From: Lunatimonas salinarum
Lineage (GTDB): Bacteria; Bacteroidota; Bacteroidia; Cytophagales; Cyclobacteriaceae
DNA: 64,000 bases
Assembly: GCF_017811155.1 (NCBI RefSeq)
Contig: NZ_JACVCV010000014.1
Coordinates: 62,001 to 126,000, forward strand
Direction: 5' to 3'
Below are positions 28,397 through 37,368 of this stretch, one piece after another. The notes below the pieces were generated by a model. It was not told where the DNA came from, ran no database searches, and worked only from the letters and a program-made list of their open reading frames with translations. Every line of letters starts with the position of its first letter. Position 1 is the stretch's first letter. The translations under genes and the position numbers were made by a program.

Positions 28397-29419
28397 TCAG
28401 TTCAGAGAAAGGAGGAATTTAAGTGTGTCTACGTTGTCTGCATAGTCGGATAGCCCGGGACACTGTGCCATCCCGAAATCCACTGAGCCTTGAAGCCATC
28501 CATTTTTGCTGACAACACACTGAATGCGGTCAGCGGCTGATTTCAACACCTGTTTCAGACTTACTAGGTCATCATAATAGCTGTAATTTACCACGGAAAT
28601 AGGGGATACCCAGTCATCCGACTCCCGCATCAGTAGAACCCCGTTGTCTAGGTGTGGTTCCTTGTTGACAAGGTATATTGATTTATTGTAATCGTAATTG
28701 TTGGCGTATTTGTGGTGGTCCATTACTTGTTTCATGCTTTCCGAGGCATTTAAAAAATCCAATACCTGCTGATAGTCTCTGACAAAGATCTTGGAAACAT
28801 TTCTGCACCCTAGCCCGAAATACTGGAGCACGTCGTTGGTCAGCTTTTTGAAATCTTCAGCGCTCTCTTTTCCATTTAGAACGGCAACAGAACTGCGGTT
28901 TTTTCGGATAATATGCGGATACTGCCCAAAATAGTACTGAAAATAACGTGCAGAGTTATTGCTGCCGGTAGCGATGTAGGCGTCCATCCCCTTCAATCGC
29001 TCAGCCCATTGGATTTGATTGGAAAACCTTGGTTCTACGGTCAGTAACTTTGCTATCAGCCAGGGTATCAAAACGCTATCCGTCGAACTACATTTGATGT
29101 GGGCTACATGTCCAGAAACCAATACACAAAGGAGGTCGTGAAAACCGACTCCCGGTATGTTCCCTGCCATTACCAATCCGATGGACTTCGGATGCTTGGG
29201 AAGCATTATAGGGTAGGTTGCAGCCCATTCCGTTAGCTTTTCCGAATGCAAAAAAAGGCGGATTCCGTTCAGCGCTAATTTGGTCTGATGGGGTGTAAAC
29301 CAAGGGTTGTTGCCGGTCACTTGGCTGAAAAGCGAGTCCAGTTCCTCGGAAGGAATGTTATCGAGCAGGTTTCCCAGCGTAGCAAATGCCTGAATCCGGT
29401 GTTCCAACGTAAAGCTCAT
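28397..29419 (-). CDS. Acyl-CoA reductase (LuxC-like)
   Basis: 340 residues. NAD(P)H-dependent reductase of the aldehyde-dehydrogenase superfamily, reducing acyl-CoA or acyl groups to aldehydes. Key parts: GNIPGVGFHDLLCVLVSG (nucleotide-binding region), YIATGSNNSARYFQYYFG, RKNRSSVAVL, and the catalytic cysteine in FGLGCRNVSK (~residue 203). It is divergent from a 2[4Fe-4S] ferredoxin gene; this pairing recurs in Bacteroidetes (from memory), but its physiological role is not established. Confidence 0.85.
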   Translation of the reverse strand: MSFTLEHRIQAFATLGNLLDNIPSEELDSLFSQVTGNNPWFTPHQTKLALNGIRLFLHSEKLTEWAATYPIMLPKHPKSIGLVMAGNIPGVGFHDLLCVLVSGHVAHIKCSSTDSVLIPWLIAKLLTVEPRFSNQIQWAERLKGMDAYIATGSNNSARYFQYYFGQYPHIIRKNRSSVAVLNGKESAEDFKKLTNDVLQYFGLGCRNVSKIFVRDYQQVLDFLNASESMKQVMDHHKYANNYDYNKSIYLVNKEPHLDNGVLLMRESDDWVSPISVVNYSYYDDLVSLKQVLKSAADRIQCVVSKNGWLQGSVDFGMAQCPGLSDYADNVDTLKFLLSLN

Positions 29420-29597
29420 GGGAAGAAGTTAGCAGATGGTTTAATTGAGTGGAGATAAATCCTACTATACGTTATAGCGTTTGGGGCAAAGGTATTTAAT
29501 CCCCGTCAAAAATCCTTATTGAGTCAGTCAATCCTTTTTTATTTCGTACAACAACTAATGTAGGTGAATATTTTAGGCTTTTCCAAAACCAAAATGT

Positions 29598-29628
29598 TTG
29601 TTGAATTGTATTATGGTTAGTAGTTTTG
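29598..29628 (+). promoter_or_regulatory. Promoter for the ferredoxin gene
   Basis: TTTGTTG at 29597-29603 offers a TTG at a 17- or 20-base spacing from TAGTTTTG at 29621-29628 (exact TAnnTTTG). The ATG follows at 29654. Confidence 0.65.
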
Positions 29629-29653
29629 CAAACAACTTAAAAGATGAATTGAG

Positions 29654-30001
29654 ATGGCTATAATGATAACAGATGAATGCATCAACTGTGGTGCATGCGA
29701 ACCGGAGTGCCCCAATACGGCGATTTACGAAGGGGGCATTGAGTGGACATGGGCTGGCGGGACCAATTTGAAAGAGGTTACCTTGGAGGATGGTTCTGTG
29801 ATCGATGCGACGGAAAAGCAAGATCCGGTATCAGATGAGTTTTACTATATTGTAACGGCAAAGTGCACTGAGTGTACAGGGTTTCATGAGGAGCCTCAAT
29901 GCGCTGCCGTTTGCCCCGTAGATTGCTGCGTAGACGATCCTGACCACCGAGAGTCGGAGGAAGATCTGCTGGCAAAAAAGATTTATATGCACGGTGAGTA
30001 G
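29654..30001 (+). CDS. 2[4Fe-4S] ferredoxin
   Basis: 115 residues. Small cytosolic electron carrier. First cluster motif [20 protein letters not shown]; second ligand set [21 protein letters not shown], with a 6-residue insert between the Cys pair and the third Cys, plus an acidic C terminus. This is the YfhL-like ferredoxin layout. Probably an electron donor or acceptor; the divergent acyl-CoA reductase is the only nearby candidate partner. Confidence 0.93.
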   Translation: MAIMITDECINCGACEPECPNTAIYEGGIEWTWAGGTNLKEVTLEDGSVIDATEKQDPVSDEFYYIVTAKCTECTGFHEEPQCAAVCPVDCCVDDPDHRESEEDLLAKKIYMHGE

Positions 30002-30175
30002 GGGGCTGCTTTTGGTCGGTAAAGTACGTACAGACCTAAAAAATTGTGTTTTCTAGTTAGAATTTTGTTGGTTGTCACATTTTGATCAAAAAAAAATTGC
30101 TGTTTAATTTGAATTTAACCTTTGTTTTGGTTTATCTTGCTGCTGAATTTATTTTTGATAAAAAAAAGTAGGAAA

Positions 30176-30520
30176 GTGGAAGACAACAAGGATTACGACA
30201 GAGACGAGATCTTCTCGAAAAAGGTAAAGGCAGGTAAAAGGACTTACTTTTTTGACGTGAAATCAACTCGTTCTAACGACTATTATCTCACCATTACAGA
30301 GAGTAAGCGTAAGATGCGGGAGGAGAGTTTTTTTTATGAAAAACACAAAATCTTTCTTTATAAGGAAGATTTCAACAAGTTTCTCGAAGCACTGCAACGG
30401 ACGGTGGATCATGTAAAAAACGACCTTATGCCTGAGGTAGACTTCACCCAGTTTGATCTTGGGTCAGATTCCTCAGACGATGATTCGGATTCGTTCAAGG
30501 ATGATTTGAAGTGGGATTGA
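30176..30520 (+). CDS. DUF3276 protein, PUR-domain nucleic-acid binding
   Basis: 114 residues from a GTG at 30176 preceded by AGGAA; upstream in-frame codons encode an unlikely hydrophobic stretch. A single PUR-type repeat (EIFSKKVKAGKRTYFFDVK, then DYYLTITESKRK and HKIFLYKEDFNKFLEALQ) and an acidic Ser/Asp-rich tail. DUF3276 proteins are small cytosolic proteins found almost only in Bacteroidetes and relatives; their PUR fold suggests single-stranded DNA/RNA binding. Monocistronic, with a terminator right after. Confidence 0.9.
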   Translation: MEDNKDYDRDEIFSKKVKAGKRTYFFDVKSTRSNDYYLTITESKRKMREESFFYEKHKIFLYKEDFNKFLEALQRTVDHVKNDLMPEVDFTQFDLGSDSSDDDSDSFKDDLKWD

Positions 30521-30550
30521 TCCCCAAAAGTTCTGATCTCCTCATTGCGT

Positions 30551-30578
30551 AAAAGGTGAATGAGGGATCACCTTTTTT
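30551..30578 (+). terminator. Terminator after DUF3276 gene
   Basis: Stem AAAAGGTGA / TCACCTTTT with an 8-base loop and a T run, 31 bases past the stop. Confidence 0.85.
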
Positions 30579-30668
30579 GGTAGATGGACTCCCGATAGTT
30601 TAAGGCACTTACAATTACATTGCTTGGGTGGTGGCATATTCCGAGTGCATTTTTGTATTTTTGGAGTT

Positions 30669-31760
30669 ATGAACAGGGTAGTCGTAAAATCTTTTTTTGG
30701 TCTGTTGTTGATCTTGGTACTTGGCTGGTATTTTTCGAATATCAGTCTCTATTTTGTTTTTTCGATGGTTTTTGCAGCGATACTACGCCCGATGACCAAT
30801 CGCATAAACAGTCTCTATCTTATGGGGCAGCCGGTGCCTCGCGCATTGGCCATATTTATTTCCTTTGCTGCGGTAATCGCGTTAATTTCGTTTTTGGTTT
30901 TCTTGTTTATACCGCTTTTCAGGACTCAGTTTATCCTGTTAAACGAATTGGATATCACCTATTTATATGAGCAGATTCAGCAACCTGCAGCCTACGTGGA
31001 GAACATCTTGATTCGATACAATTTGGTGATGAACGAGCCGGGGTTTTTGCTGGCACTGATCAGGGAGAATTTGCTGAGCAGCCTCGGAGGTTTGGATATT
31101 CAGGGCTTTGTCAATCAGTTTATTTCAGCCACAAGCACGCTGCTGATCGGCGTTTTGGCTATTTCGTTTATCACGTTTTTCCTGCTTTTGGAAAACGGTC
31201 TGTTGCGAAGGAATATCATTGATTTTGTTCCCAATGCCTATTTTGAACTTGCTGTTTCGACTTTTCACAAAGTGGAGCGGTTGTTGTCCAATTACCTTAT
31301 TGGGCTGTTGGTACAGATGACGGCGATATTTTCCATCGCGGCCATTGGGTTGCTTCTTATGGATGTGGAGTATGCGATGAGCATTGCTGTATTTGCAGCG
31401 GTGGCCAATTTGATCCCCTATGCGGGTCCCATACTCGGTGCATCCTTTGGTATTTTAGTTGGGCTTTCCACAGGAGATTTTGCAATGGCCACGGAGGTCT
31501 ACCTCTTCCTTGCCAAGGTGCTTAGTGTTTTCGCTGTGGTTCAACTTTGTGACAACATTCTTTTGCAGCCGATGATCTTTTCTAAATCGGTAAAAGCCCA
31601 CCCTCTTGAAATTTTTGTTGTTATCTTTGCCGGGGCAAAAGTTGCCGGTGTCATGGGAATGGTCTTTGCTATCCCTGTATATACCATTTTCAGGGTTTCT
31701 TTTAAGGAGTTTTACAAAGGGTATAAAGATTACCGAATATTCAAAATAGATAATATTTAA
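30669..31760 (+). CDS. AI-2E family permease
   Basis: 363 residues from ATG 30669. Eight or so hydrophobic segments with the family's large central extracytoplasmic loop (~90-150) and the C-terminal block [15 protein letters not shown], then [28 protein letters not shown]. The AI-2E family includes autoinducer-2 exporters (TqsA) and Na+/H+ antiporters; the actual cargo is not predictable. The stop is 7 bases from the ychF start, so the two are co-transcribed. A TATTTTTG box ends only 5 bases before the ATG. Confidence 0.85.
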   Translation: MNRVVVKSFFGLLLILVLGWYFSNISLYFVFSMVFAAILRPMTNRINSLYLMGQPVPRALAIFISFAAVIALISFLVFLFIPLFRTQFILLNELDITYLYEQIQQPAAYVENILIRYNLVMNEPGFLLALIRENLLSSLGGLDIQGFVNQFISATSTLLIGVLAISFITFFLLLENGLLRRNIIDFVPNAYFELAVSTFHKVERLLSNYLIGLLVQMTAIFSIAAIGLLLMDVEYAMSIAVFAAVANLIPYAGPILGASFGILVGLSTGDFAMATEVYLFLAKVLSVFAVVQLCDNILLQPMIFSKSVKAHPLEIFVVIFAGAKVAGVMGMVFAIPVYTIFRVSFKEFYKGYKDYRIFKIDNI

Positions 31761-31767
31761 TTGATTC

Positions 31768-32865
31768 ATGGGATTAAAATGTGGGATCGTCGGGTTGCCT
31801 AATGTAGGAAAATCAACCCTATTCAATGCATTGTCGAGTGCGAAGGCTGAGGCAGCCAATTTTCCGTTTTGTACGATTGAACCCAACGTAGGTGTGGTCA
31901 CCGTACCTGATCGTCGATTACAGGTGCTGGAGGCCCTTGTGAATCCGCAGCGTGTACTCCCAACGGTTATCGAATTTGTAGATATTGCCGGTTTGGTAAA
32001 GGGGGCGAGTAAAGGTGAAGGATTAGGCAATAAATTTCTCGCCAATATTCGGGAGGTGGATGCGATCATCCACGTAATTCGTTGCTTCGATGACGACAAC
32101 ATCGTACATGTTGCAGGAAGTGTAGACCCGCTGTTTGACAAGGAAGTGATCGATACAGAGCTGCAGCTAAAAGATTTAGAGTCTATCGAGAAAAAGATTC
32201 AAAAAAACGAGAAGATCGCTAAGTCCGGAGACGCAAAGGCGAAAAAGATCCTCAATACCTTATTGACATTCAAAGAAGGCTTACTTGCCGGTAAGAATGC
32301 CCGGGCAGTGGAGGTGGAAGAAGAAGATTTGGAGGCAGTGTACGATCTCCATCTTCTGACAATCAAACCTGTGCTTTATGTGGCCAATGTTTCTGAACAG
32401 GAAATCAATTCAGGAAATAGCCACGTGGAAAAGCTTGCGGAAGTTGCCAAGTCCGAAGGGGCTGATGTTGTCGTGCTGTGTGCGGCATTGGAGGCCCAGA
32501 TTGCTGAGTTTGACGAGGAGGAAGAAAAGCAAATGTTCTTGGCCGAGTATGGGTTGGAGGAAAGTGGCCTAAACCGACTGATCGCTGCTGCCTATAAATT
32601 ATTGAACCTGATCACCTATTTTACCGCCGGTGTTCAAGAGGTCAGGGCCTGGACCATCAAAAAAGGATGGAAAGCACCGGCAGCTGCAGGCGTGATTCAT
32701 AGTGATTTCGAAAAGGGCTTTATCAAAGCAGAGGTAATTAAGTTACCTGACTATGAGCAATACAAAACAGAGGCAGCATGCAGAGAAAACGGAAAAATCG
32801 CTATTGAAGGGAAGGAATACGTGGTCAAAGACGGTGATATTATGCATTTTCGGTTTAACGTCTAA
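31768..32865 (+). CDS. ychF: Redox-regulated ATPase YchF
   Basis: 365 residues. Obg-family P-loop protein that prefers ATP: G1 [17 protein letters not shown]3 [14 protein letters not shown], and the G4 variant NVSE in place of NKxD, which is the YchF hallmark. A helical hairpin (~130-200) and a C-terminal TGS domain ([14 protein letters not shown]... [13 protein letters not shown]) complete it. It binds ribosomes and takes part in translation and stress responses. Follows the AI-2E permease gene by 7 bases. Confidence 0.97.
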   Translation: MGLKCGIVGLPNVGKSTLFNALSSAKAEAANFPFCTIEPNVGVVTVPDRRLQVLEALVNPQRVLPTVIEFVDIAGLVKGASKGEGLGNKFLANIREVDAIIHVIRCFDDDNIVHVAGSVDPLFDKEVIDTELQLKDLESIEKKIQKNEKIAKSGDAKAKKILNTLLTFKEGLLAGKNARAVEVEEEDLEAVYDLHLLTIKPVLYVANVSEQEINSGNSHVEKLAEVAKSEGADVVVLCAALEAQIAEFDEEEEKQMFLAEYGLEESGLNRLIAAAYKLLNLITYFTAGVQEVRAWTIKKGWKAPAAAGVIHSDFEKGFIKAEVIKLPDYEQYKTEAACRENGKIAIEGKEYVVKDGDIMHFRFNV

Positions 32866-32974
32866 AAATATTGAAATTTTATTGTTAAGTTTGTTGCAAC
32901 TTATTCACCCAAAAATTAGTTATCCGTTTATGAAAATGTGCAAAATCATTGTTTAACTTTTCATTTTTACCGTC

Positions 32975-33856
32975 GTGAGAATCAGATTAATATTTTCATT
33001 AAAAAACAAAGGTGCATACTTGCCCTTCCATCACCAGTATATACTGGCGCAATTCCTGAAAGGACTAATCGTCAAAGGAGGGAATGAATTGTTTTTCAAC
33101 TACAATTACTTCAACTTCTCTGGTCTGAAAGGTCAAACCAAAGTGAGTAGAAGCGGCTTGCATTACTACTCTAGCCTGGTAACTTTGGTGCTTTCAGCAC
33201 CTGACCAAGAGTTTCTGGACTACTTATTGGAGCAAGTATTCAAGACGCCGAAGATTGAGTTGGGAAACCTAATCCTGTCACCTGAGTATACCGAAAAGGA
33301 GACCGAACCTGTGCTGGAAACCGCCAACAAGTTTGTTTGTATCTCTCCCTTGGTTCTGTTGATGCCCACCTTTGACGACGAGTCAGGGAAGCGCTTCATC
33401 AACCCGGATACTGACGAGTTCTCGGATTTGCTGTATGAATCTACGCTCACTCGGATGGAAAAGTCCGGCTGGTATACCCAAGAGCAAATGGAGTCTTTCT
33501 ATAAATTTCAGGTCGTCCCGGACATGAATTACGTGAACAAGCTCAGAGAGCAACAAAAGAAATTTGCGCGTATCTATTCGGTTTATGACATGGATGTTAA
33601 GTATGAGGTAAGGGGCTATACGCTTCCATTTACACTTTACGCAGCAGAAGAAGTCCAGGACTTTGTGTTTAAATGTGGCTTGGGAGCGTTTACACATAAG
33701 GGCTTTGGCATGCTTGATTTGGCGAATAACGTTCCGAGTCAACGTACCGAATCGTACAAATTCAAGCGTGAAGGCTTTGTTCCATACCGGCAGCATATCA
33801 ATGAAAATCTCCCAAAACGAGAAGATGGGGATCTGCCTGACTCCAACGAGGAGTAG
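32975..33856 (+). CDS. cas6: Cas6-family CRISPR endoribonuclease, stand-alone
   Basis: 293 residues from GTG 32975. Tandem RAMP/ferredoxin-like fold pattern: a beta start MRIRLIFSLKNKGAYLPFHH, helix QYILAQFLKGLI, and the C-terminal glycine-rich loop FKCGLGAFTHKGFGMLDL typical of Cas6. Histidines in the N-terminal domain are H19, H20 and H63, one of which may be catalytic. Cas6 normally cuts pre-crRNA in CRISPR repeats. No array, cas1/cas2 or effector gene is in the window, so it may act in trans on a distant array or on another RNA. It is 110 bases after ychF and convergent with the T9SS plug gene. Confidence 0.8.
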   Translation: MRIRLIFSLKNKGAYLPFHHQYILAQFLKGLIVKGGNELFFNYNYFNFSGLKGQTKVSRSGLHYYSSLVTLVLSAPDQEFLDYLLEQVFKTPKIELGNLILSPEYTEKETEPVLETANKFVCISPLVLLMPTFDDESGKRFINPDTDEFSDLLYESTLTRMEKSGWYTQEQMESFYKFQVVPDMNYVNKLREQQKKFARIYSVYDMDVKYEVRGYTLPFTLYAAEEVQDFVFKCGLGAFTHKGFGMLDLANNVPSQRTESYKFKREGFVPYRQHINENLPKREDGDLPDSNEE

Positions 33857-33862
33857 TAATCA

Positions 33863-33899
33863 TAAAAAAAGAGAGAAGAAGACCTTCTCTCTTTTTTTA
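33863..33899. terminator. Bidirectional terminator between cas6 and T9SS plug gene
   Basis: A 15-bp perfect inverted repeat of A7GAGAGAAG and its complement around a 5-base loop. It serves both converging genes. Confidence 0.9.
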
Positions 33900-33900
33900 T

Positions 33901-35169
33901 TTAAAACCGTCTTTTATTGGGATTGATCAACGAATAACCGATGAGTTCATCGTACCTCGAACCCATCTCCCGGTAGTAAAAGTAAATTTCGTATTGATTT
34001 TCTGTTTGAAAATGGGAGCCTTCAAACGGGGCAGTTTGCCATCCATCTTCGGATTTTAGTCCAAATTGGTAGTCGTACCAACCTTGCTTGAGAAACAAAG
34101 TGGATTGGTAGCATTCTTTTTGAGGGTTGTAGCTCATTTTTGCATCGGGCACTGTTCCCCATTGGGTCAGCGCACCCAATATGTAGGGGGACTCAGGGAG
34201 TTCAGGTGACTTTAGATTAAAAGTAACCAATATGTATTCACTTTCCAGGTTGTGGTTCTGCCGTTCTACATTCATGATTACGTACTGACCGTTCAGATCC
34301 AGGTATTCCAAATACCCTTGTCCATCCCGGCTTTCGTCTATACCTGCTTCTGCAAATACCACATCTTCCTCCATTTTGACCGAAGCAACGTTACGGCCTC
34401 TTGTTCGAACGTATCGTAGGTCGATAAACCGGAATTCGTTTCCCGCCTGGAAGGTGTTGCTTCCGTCAAACAATCGGTAATCTATCTGCCTCAGGTCTTC
34501 CCGTATAAACGTGGGCTTTAACCCGTAGACTGCTTGGTCCCAGCGTTGGTTTTGACGAATGACGATTTTGCTATTGTTGATGGGATCCAGTAGTTCGCGG
34601 TTACTATAGTTGATAAGCACGTCTATTTGTTGTGAAGACTGTCGGTCTGAGGTATTGCTGGGGGGGACTACACTTGCCCCGATATTTACTTGGTTTTGAA
34701 AAACCATAAATCTTTTCGTAAATACGGTGTTGGCTTCGTTTCTTCCCCGATATACTTTGATGATGTAATTTCCGGATTTGGTGACAGTGGGGAGTGTGAA
34801 CGTATAATGGATGTAGGGAATACGGGTATTGATGCCATATTCGTATTCATTGATGTTGAATTCATTGTACTGAGAAAGGTAGTCGGCTTCACGAAGTTTT
34901 GAAAGCGTCCAGTCAGCATTGCAATGAATAATTTTGGCCGAGTATAAATCTGCTTCATAGGCGATATCGTCAAACGTCAGCACCAAAGGTGCCGGTGCTT
35001 GAAGGGAAATAACCGGAGGGTTTGTTTGACCGGATAGGTCTGCCGAGGCCGGGAAAAGCCGGACCGTTTGGATGTTTTCGTCGAAAACCTTGTCTTCCAT
35101 CGGCTTCTGCGCCATTAAACTCGTCTGCATCAGGAAGCAAATGAAAGGTAGAAAATAGCGTAGGGCCAT
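33901..35169 (-). CDS. Type IX secretion system plug protein (DUF5103)
   Basis: 422 residues. Signal peptide ends near SLMAQ (~20). The family start VRLFPASADLSGQTNPPVISLQ, the strands around KIIHCNADWTLSKL and the C-terminal YNPQKECYQSTLFLKQGWYD identify DUF5103/T9SS_plug. In Flavobacterium the plug seals the SprA translocon on its periplasmic side. It implies a working T9SS in this organism; the PorV/PorQ-like protein at 54.5 kb agrees. It is preceded on its strand by an ABC-F gene 40 bases... on the right, and ends in the shared terminator. Confidence 0.9.
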   Translation of the reverse strand: MALRYFLPFICFLMQTSLMAQKPMEDKVFDENIQTVRLFPASADLSGQTNPPVISLQAPAPLVLTFDDIAYEADLYSAKIIHCNADWTLSKLREADYLSQYNEFNINEYEYGINTRIPYIHYTFTLPTVTKSGNYIIKVYRGRNEANTVFTKRFMVFQNQVNIGASVVPPSNTSDRQSSQQIDVLINYSNRELLDPINNSKIVIRQNQRWDQAVYGLKPTFIREDLRQIDYRLFDGSNTFQAGNEFRFIDLRYVRTRGRNVASVKMEEDVVFAEAGIDESRDGQGYLEYLDLNGQYVIMNVERQNHNLESEYILVTFNLKSPELPESPYILGALTQWGTVPDAKMSYNPQKECYQSTLFLKQGWYDYQFGLKSEDGWQTAPFEGSHFQTENQYEIYFYYREMGSRYDELIGYSLINPNKRRF

Positions 35170-35208
35170 GATTTTTTTTGTGTTATGGGACTATACAAGG
35201 TACTTTGC

Positions 35209-37140
35209 CTAAACCAATTCTGCCTGTAATTTTTCCACCTCGCCGGCTAATTCTTCCCAGGCTTCATTGAGGCTGGATTCCTTGGATAGTAACGATTGAT
35301 AGGCTTGGTTTAGTTTTTCCAGGTCTTCTGCTTTATCGTACAGTGCTGGATCAGCTAGCCGTCCTTCCAATTCAGCTTTCTGGCTTTCGATAGCACTGAT
35401 GTCCGTTTCCAGCGATTCCAATTCTTTTTCCTTTTGTTTGAGTGTTTTTTTAAGTTGGTTTTGTGCAACTTGATCCAGCGCCTTTGCTGGCGGACTGTCT
35501 TTTTTTTCTTTTTTGTCTGGCTCGGAGGAGGCGATTGGTTTGGCTACTTGCTGTTCAGACCAATAGATGTATTCATCGTAGGTTCCGGGGTAGACCTTGA
35601 TTTGTTGATCCTCGATGTACCATATTTTGTTTGCTACTCCTTTGATAAAGTGGCGGTCGTGTGATACGGTGACAAAGGTGCCTTCGTATTGTTGCAGCGC
35701 CTGTATGAGGATGTTCACCGACTGCATGTCCAAATGGTTAGTCGGTTCATCCAGTAACAGGAAATTTGCTTCGGAGATCATTGTTTTGGCCAAAGCTACA
35801 CGGGATTTTTCTCCTCCTGACAATACTTTGATTTTCTTAAACACGTCATCGTTGGTGAACAGAAAGCAGCCCAACACATTTCTAAGTTCAGTCTCCGACT
35901 TTTTACTGCCAGACTGGGCCAGTTCTTGGAGGATTTCGTTGTTGATATCCAGTGCCTCCAGCTGATGCTGCGCAAAGAAGGATTTTATGACGTTATAGCC
36001 TTCTTCTCGTTTTCCGTCTATCTTTTCAGATCCATCAATGATGCGAAGCAGCGTAGATTTACCTTTGCCGTTGGCGCCAATTAAGGCAATTTTATCGCCA
36101 CGTTCGATTCTAGCGCTGGTGTTCTGGAGGATTTGGATAGGACCATAAGCTTTCGAAACATTTTCTAAAACGACCACATCCCTACCGGAGCGCTGGGTGA
36201 ACTTGAACTTGAAATTTACCGAAACCTCATCACTCACTACCTCGGATACTCGCTCCATTCGTTCGAGTGCCTTGATACGAGACTGTACTTGGTTCGATTT
36301 GGTTGCTTTGGCCCGGAATCGTTCGATGAACTTCTCCGTTTGCTTGATCATCTGCTGCTGGTTTTCAAAGGCATTTTGCTGGATTTCCTCGCGGCCGGCT
36401 TTTTCTTTTTTGTAGAAGTCGTAGTTTCCTGCGTAGCTGGTAAGCGTTTCCCGGGACACCTCTACTGTGATTTCCGTGGCGTTGTTCAAAAAGGTTCGGT
36501 CGTGGGAAACCACGATTACCGCTCCTTCGTAGTTTTTAAGGTAGTTTTCTACCCACTGAATGGATGGTAAGTCCAAGTGGTTGGTGGGTTCGTCCAGCAT
36601 CAGGAGGGAAGGTTTTTCCAGTAGCAGCTTAGCTAGCATAACACGCATACGCCACCCCCCTGAGAATGTCTTCAATGGACGGGAAAGATCGGCAGTCGAA
36701 AACCCTATACCCTCCAAGACCTCCTCCGCCTTGGCTTTGATGGTGTACCCTTCGTTTGCTTCAAACCTCTCTTGTAGACTGGCCAACTTTTGAATGATGG
36801 CATCGGAGTGGTCCGTTTCCATCTGCACCAATACCCGGTCTATTTCCGACTGAAGAGCCAGGGTTTCTTTGAAGGCCTCTAAGGCAACATCGAGTATGCT
36901 GTCCTCCGATTGATAGGAGAGTAAATCCTGGTTCAAAAAGCCGATAGTGCAGTCGTTGGATTTTTGCACATCCCCGCTGCTGGGAGCCAAATCCCCGTTG
37001 ATGATCTTTAATAAGGTAGATTTCCCGGTGCCGTTTTGGCCTACCAAAGCAATTTTATCTTTTGGTCTGATATGTAATGACGCGTTTTCATAAAGAGCCC
37101 TGCCTCCTATGAAATAAGAAAGGTTGTTGATTGAAAGCAT
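35209..37140 (-). CDS. ABC-F family ATPase
   Basis: 643 residues, two ABC domains and no membrane segments. Walker A GQNGTGKSTLLKIING and GANGKGKSTLLRIIDG; signatures FSGGWRMRVMLAKLL and LSGGEKSRVALAKTM; both Walker B/LLDEPTNHLD motifs present. The inter-domain linker (~240-310) and the C-terminal coiled coil (~540-640) fit the Uup/YheS type. These proteins act on the ribosome to resolve stalled states or give antibiotic protection. The exact subtype is not assigned. Confidence 0.93.
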   Translation of the reverse strand: MLSINNLSYFIGGRALYENASLHIRPKDKIALVGQNGTGKSTLLKIINGDLAPSSGDVQKSNDCTIGFLNQDLLSYQSEDSILDVALEAFKETLALQSEIDRVLVQMETDHSDAIIQKLASLQERFEANEGYTIKAKAEEVLEGIGFSTADLSRPLKTFSGGWRMRVMLAKLLLEKPSLLMLDEPTNHLDLPSIQWVENYLKNYEGAVIVVSHDRTFLNNATEITVEVSRETLTSYAGNYDFYKKEKAGREEIQQNAFENQQQMIKQTEKFIERFRAKATKSNQVQSRIKALERMERVSEVVSDEVSVNFKFKFTQRSGRDVVVLENVSKAYGPIQILQNTSARIERGDKIALIGANGKGKSTLLRIIDGSEKIDGKREEGYNVIKSFFAQHQLEALDINNEILQELAQSGSKKSETELRNVLGCFLFTNDDVFKKIKVLSGGEKSRVALAKTMISEANFLLLDEPTNHLDMQSVNILIQALQQYEGTFVTVSHDRHFIKGVANKIWYIEDQQIKVYPGTYDEYIYWSEQQVAKPIASSEPDKKEKKDSPPAKALDQVAQNQLKKTLKQKEKELESLETDISAIESQKAELEGRLADPALYDKAEDLEKLNQAYQSLLSKESSLNEAWEELAGEVEKLQAELV

Positions 37141-37340
37141 GGTGCAAAATTAGGAAAATCCACCCATATATCCTTCCGCTGCATTCAGCGGCAAGATGTC
37201 TCTGCTGCGAGGTATGTCGGTTACCCTAGTTTTGCCTCGTCTTTTCTCCGGATGCTGGCACAATATTTTTGATTGCGGATTTTTATGTTAGAAAAATCTC
37301 ATTCCACTGATGCTTCAAGCTTTTTTCCGAATTTTATTCT

Positions 37341-37348
37341 TACTTTTG
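37341..37348 (+). promoter_or_regulatory. -7 box for typA
   Basis: TACTTTTG, an exact TAnnTTTG match 20 bases before the typA ATG. No TTG at the expected upstream distance. Confidence 0.4.
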
Positions 37349-37368
37349 CACCTTAATTAAAAATCAAC

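Noticed and set aside
32866-33900. CRISPR array near the Cas6 gene
   Set aside because: No regularly spaced direct repeats occur here or elsewhere in the window.
37145-37152. TAATTTTG box in front of the ABC-F gene
   Set aside because: It is only five bases from the ATG and lacks a -33 element, so it is unlikely to be the promoter.
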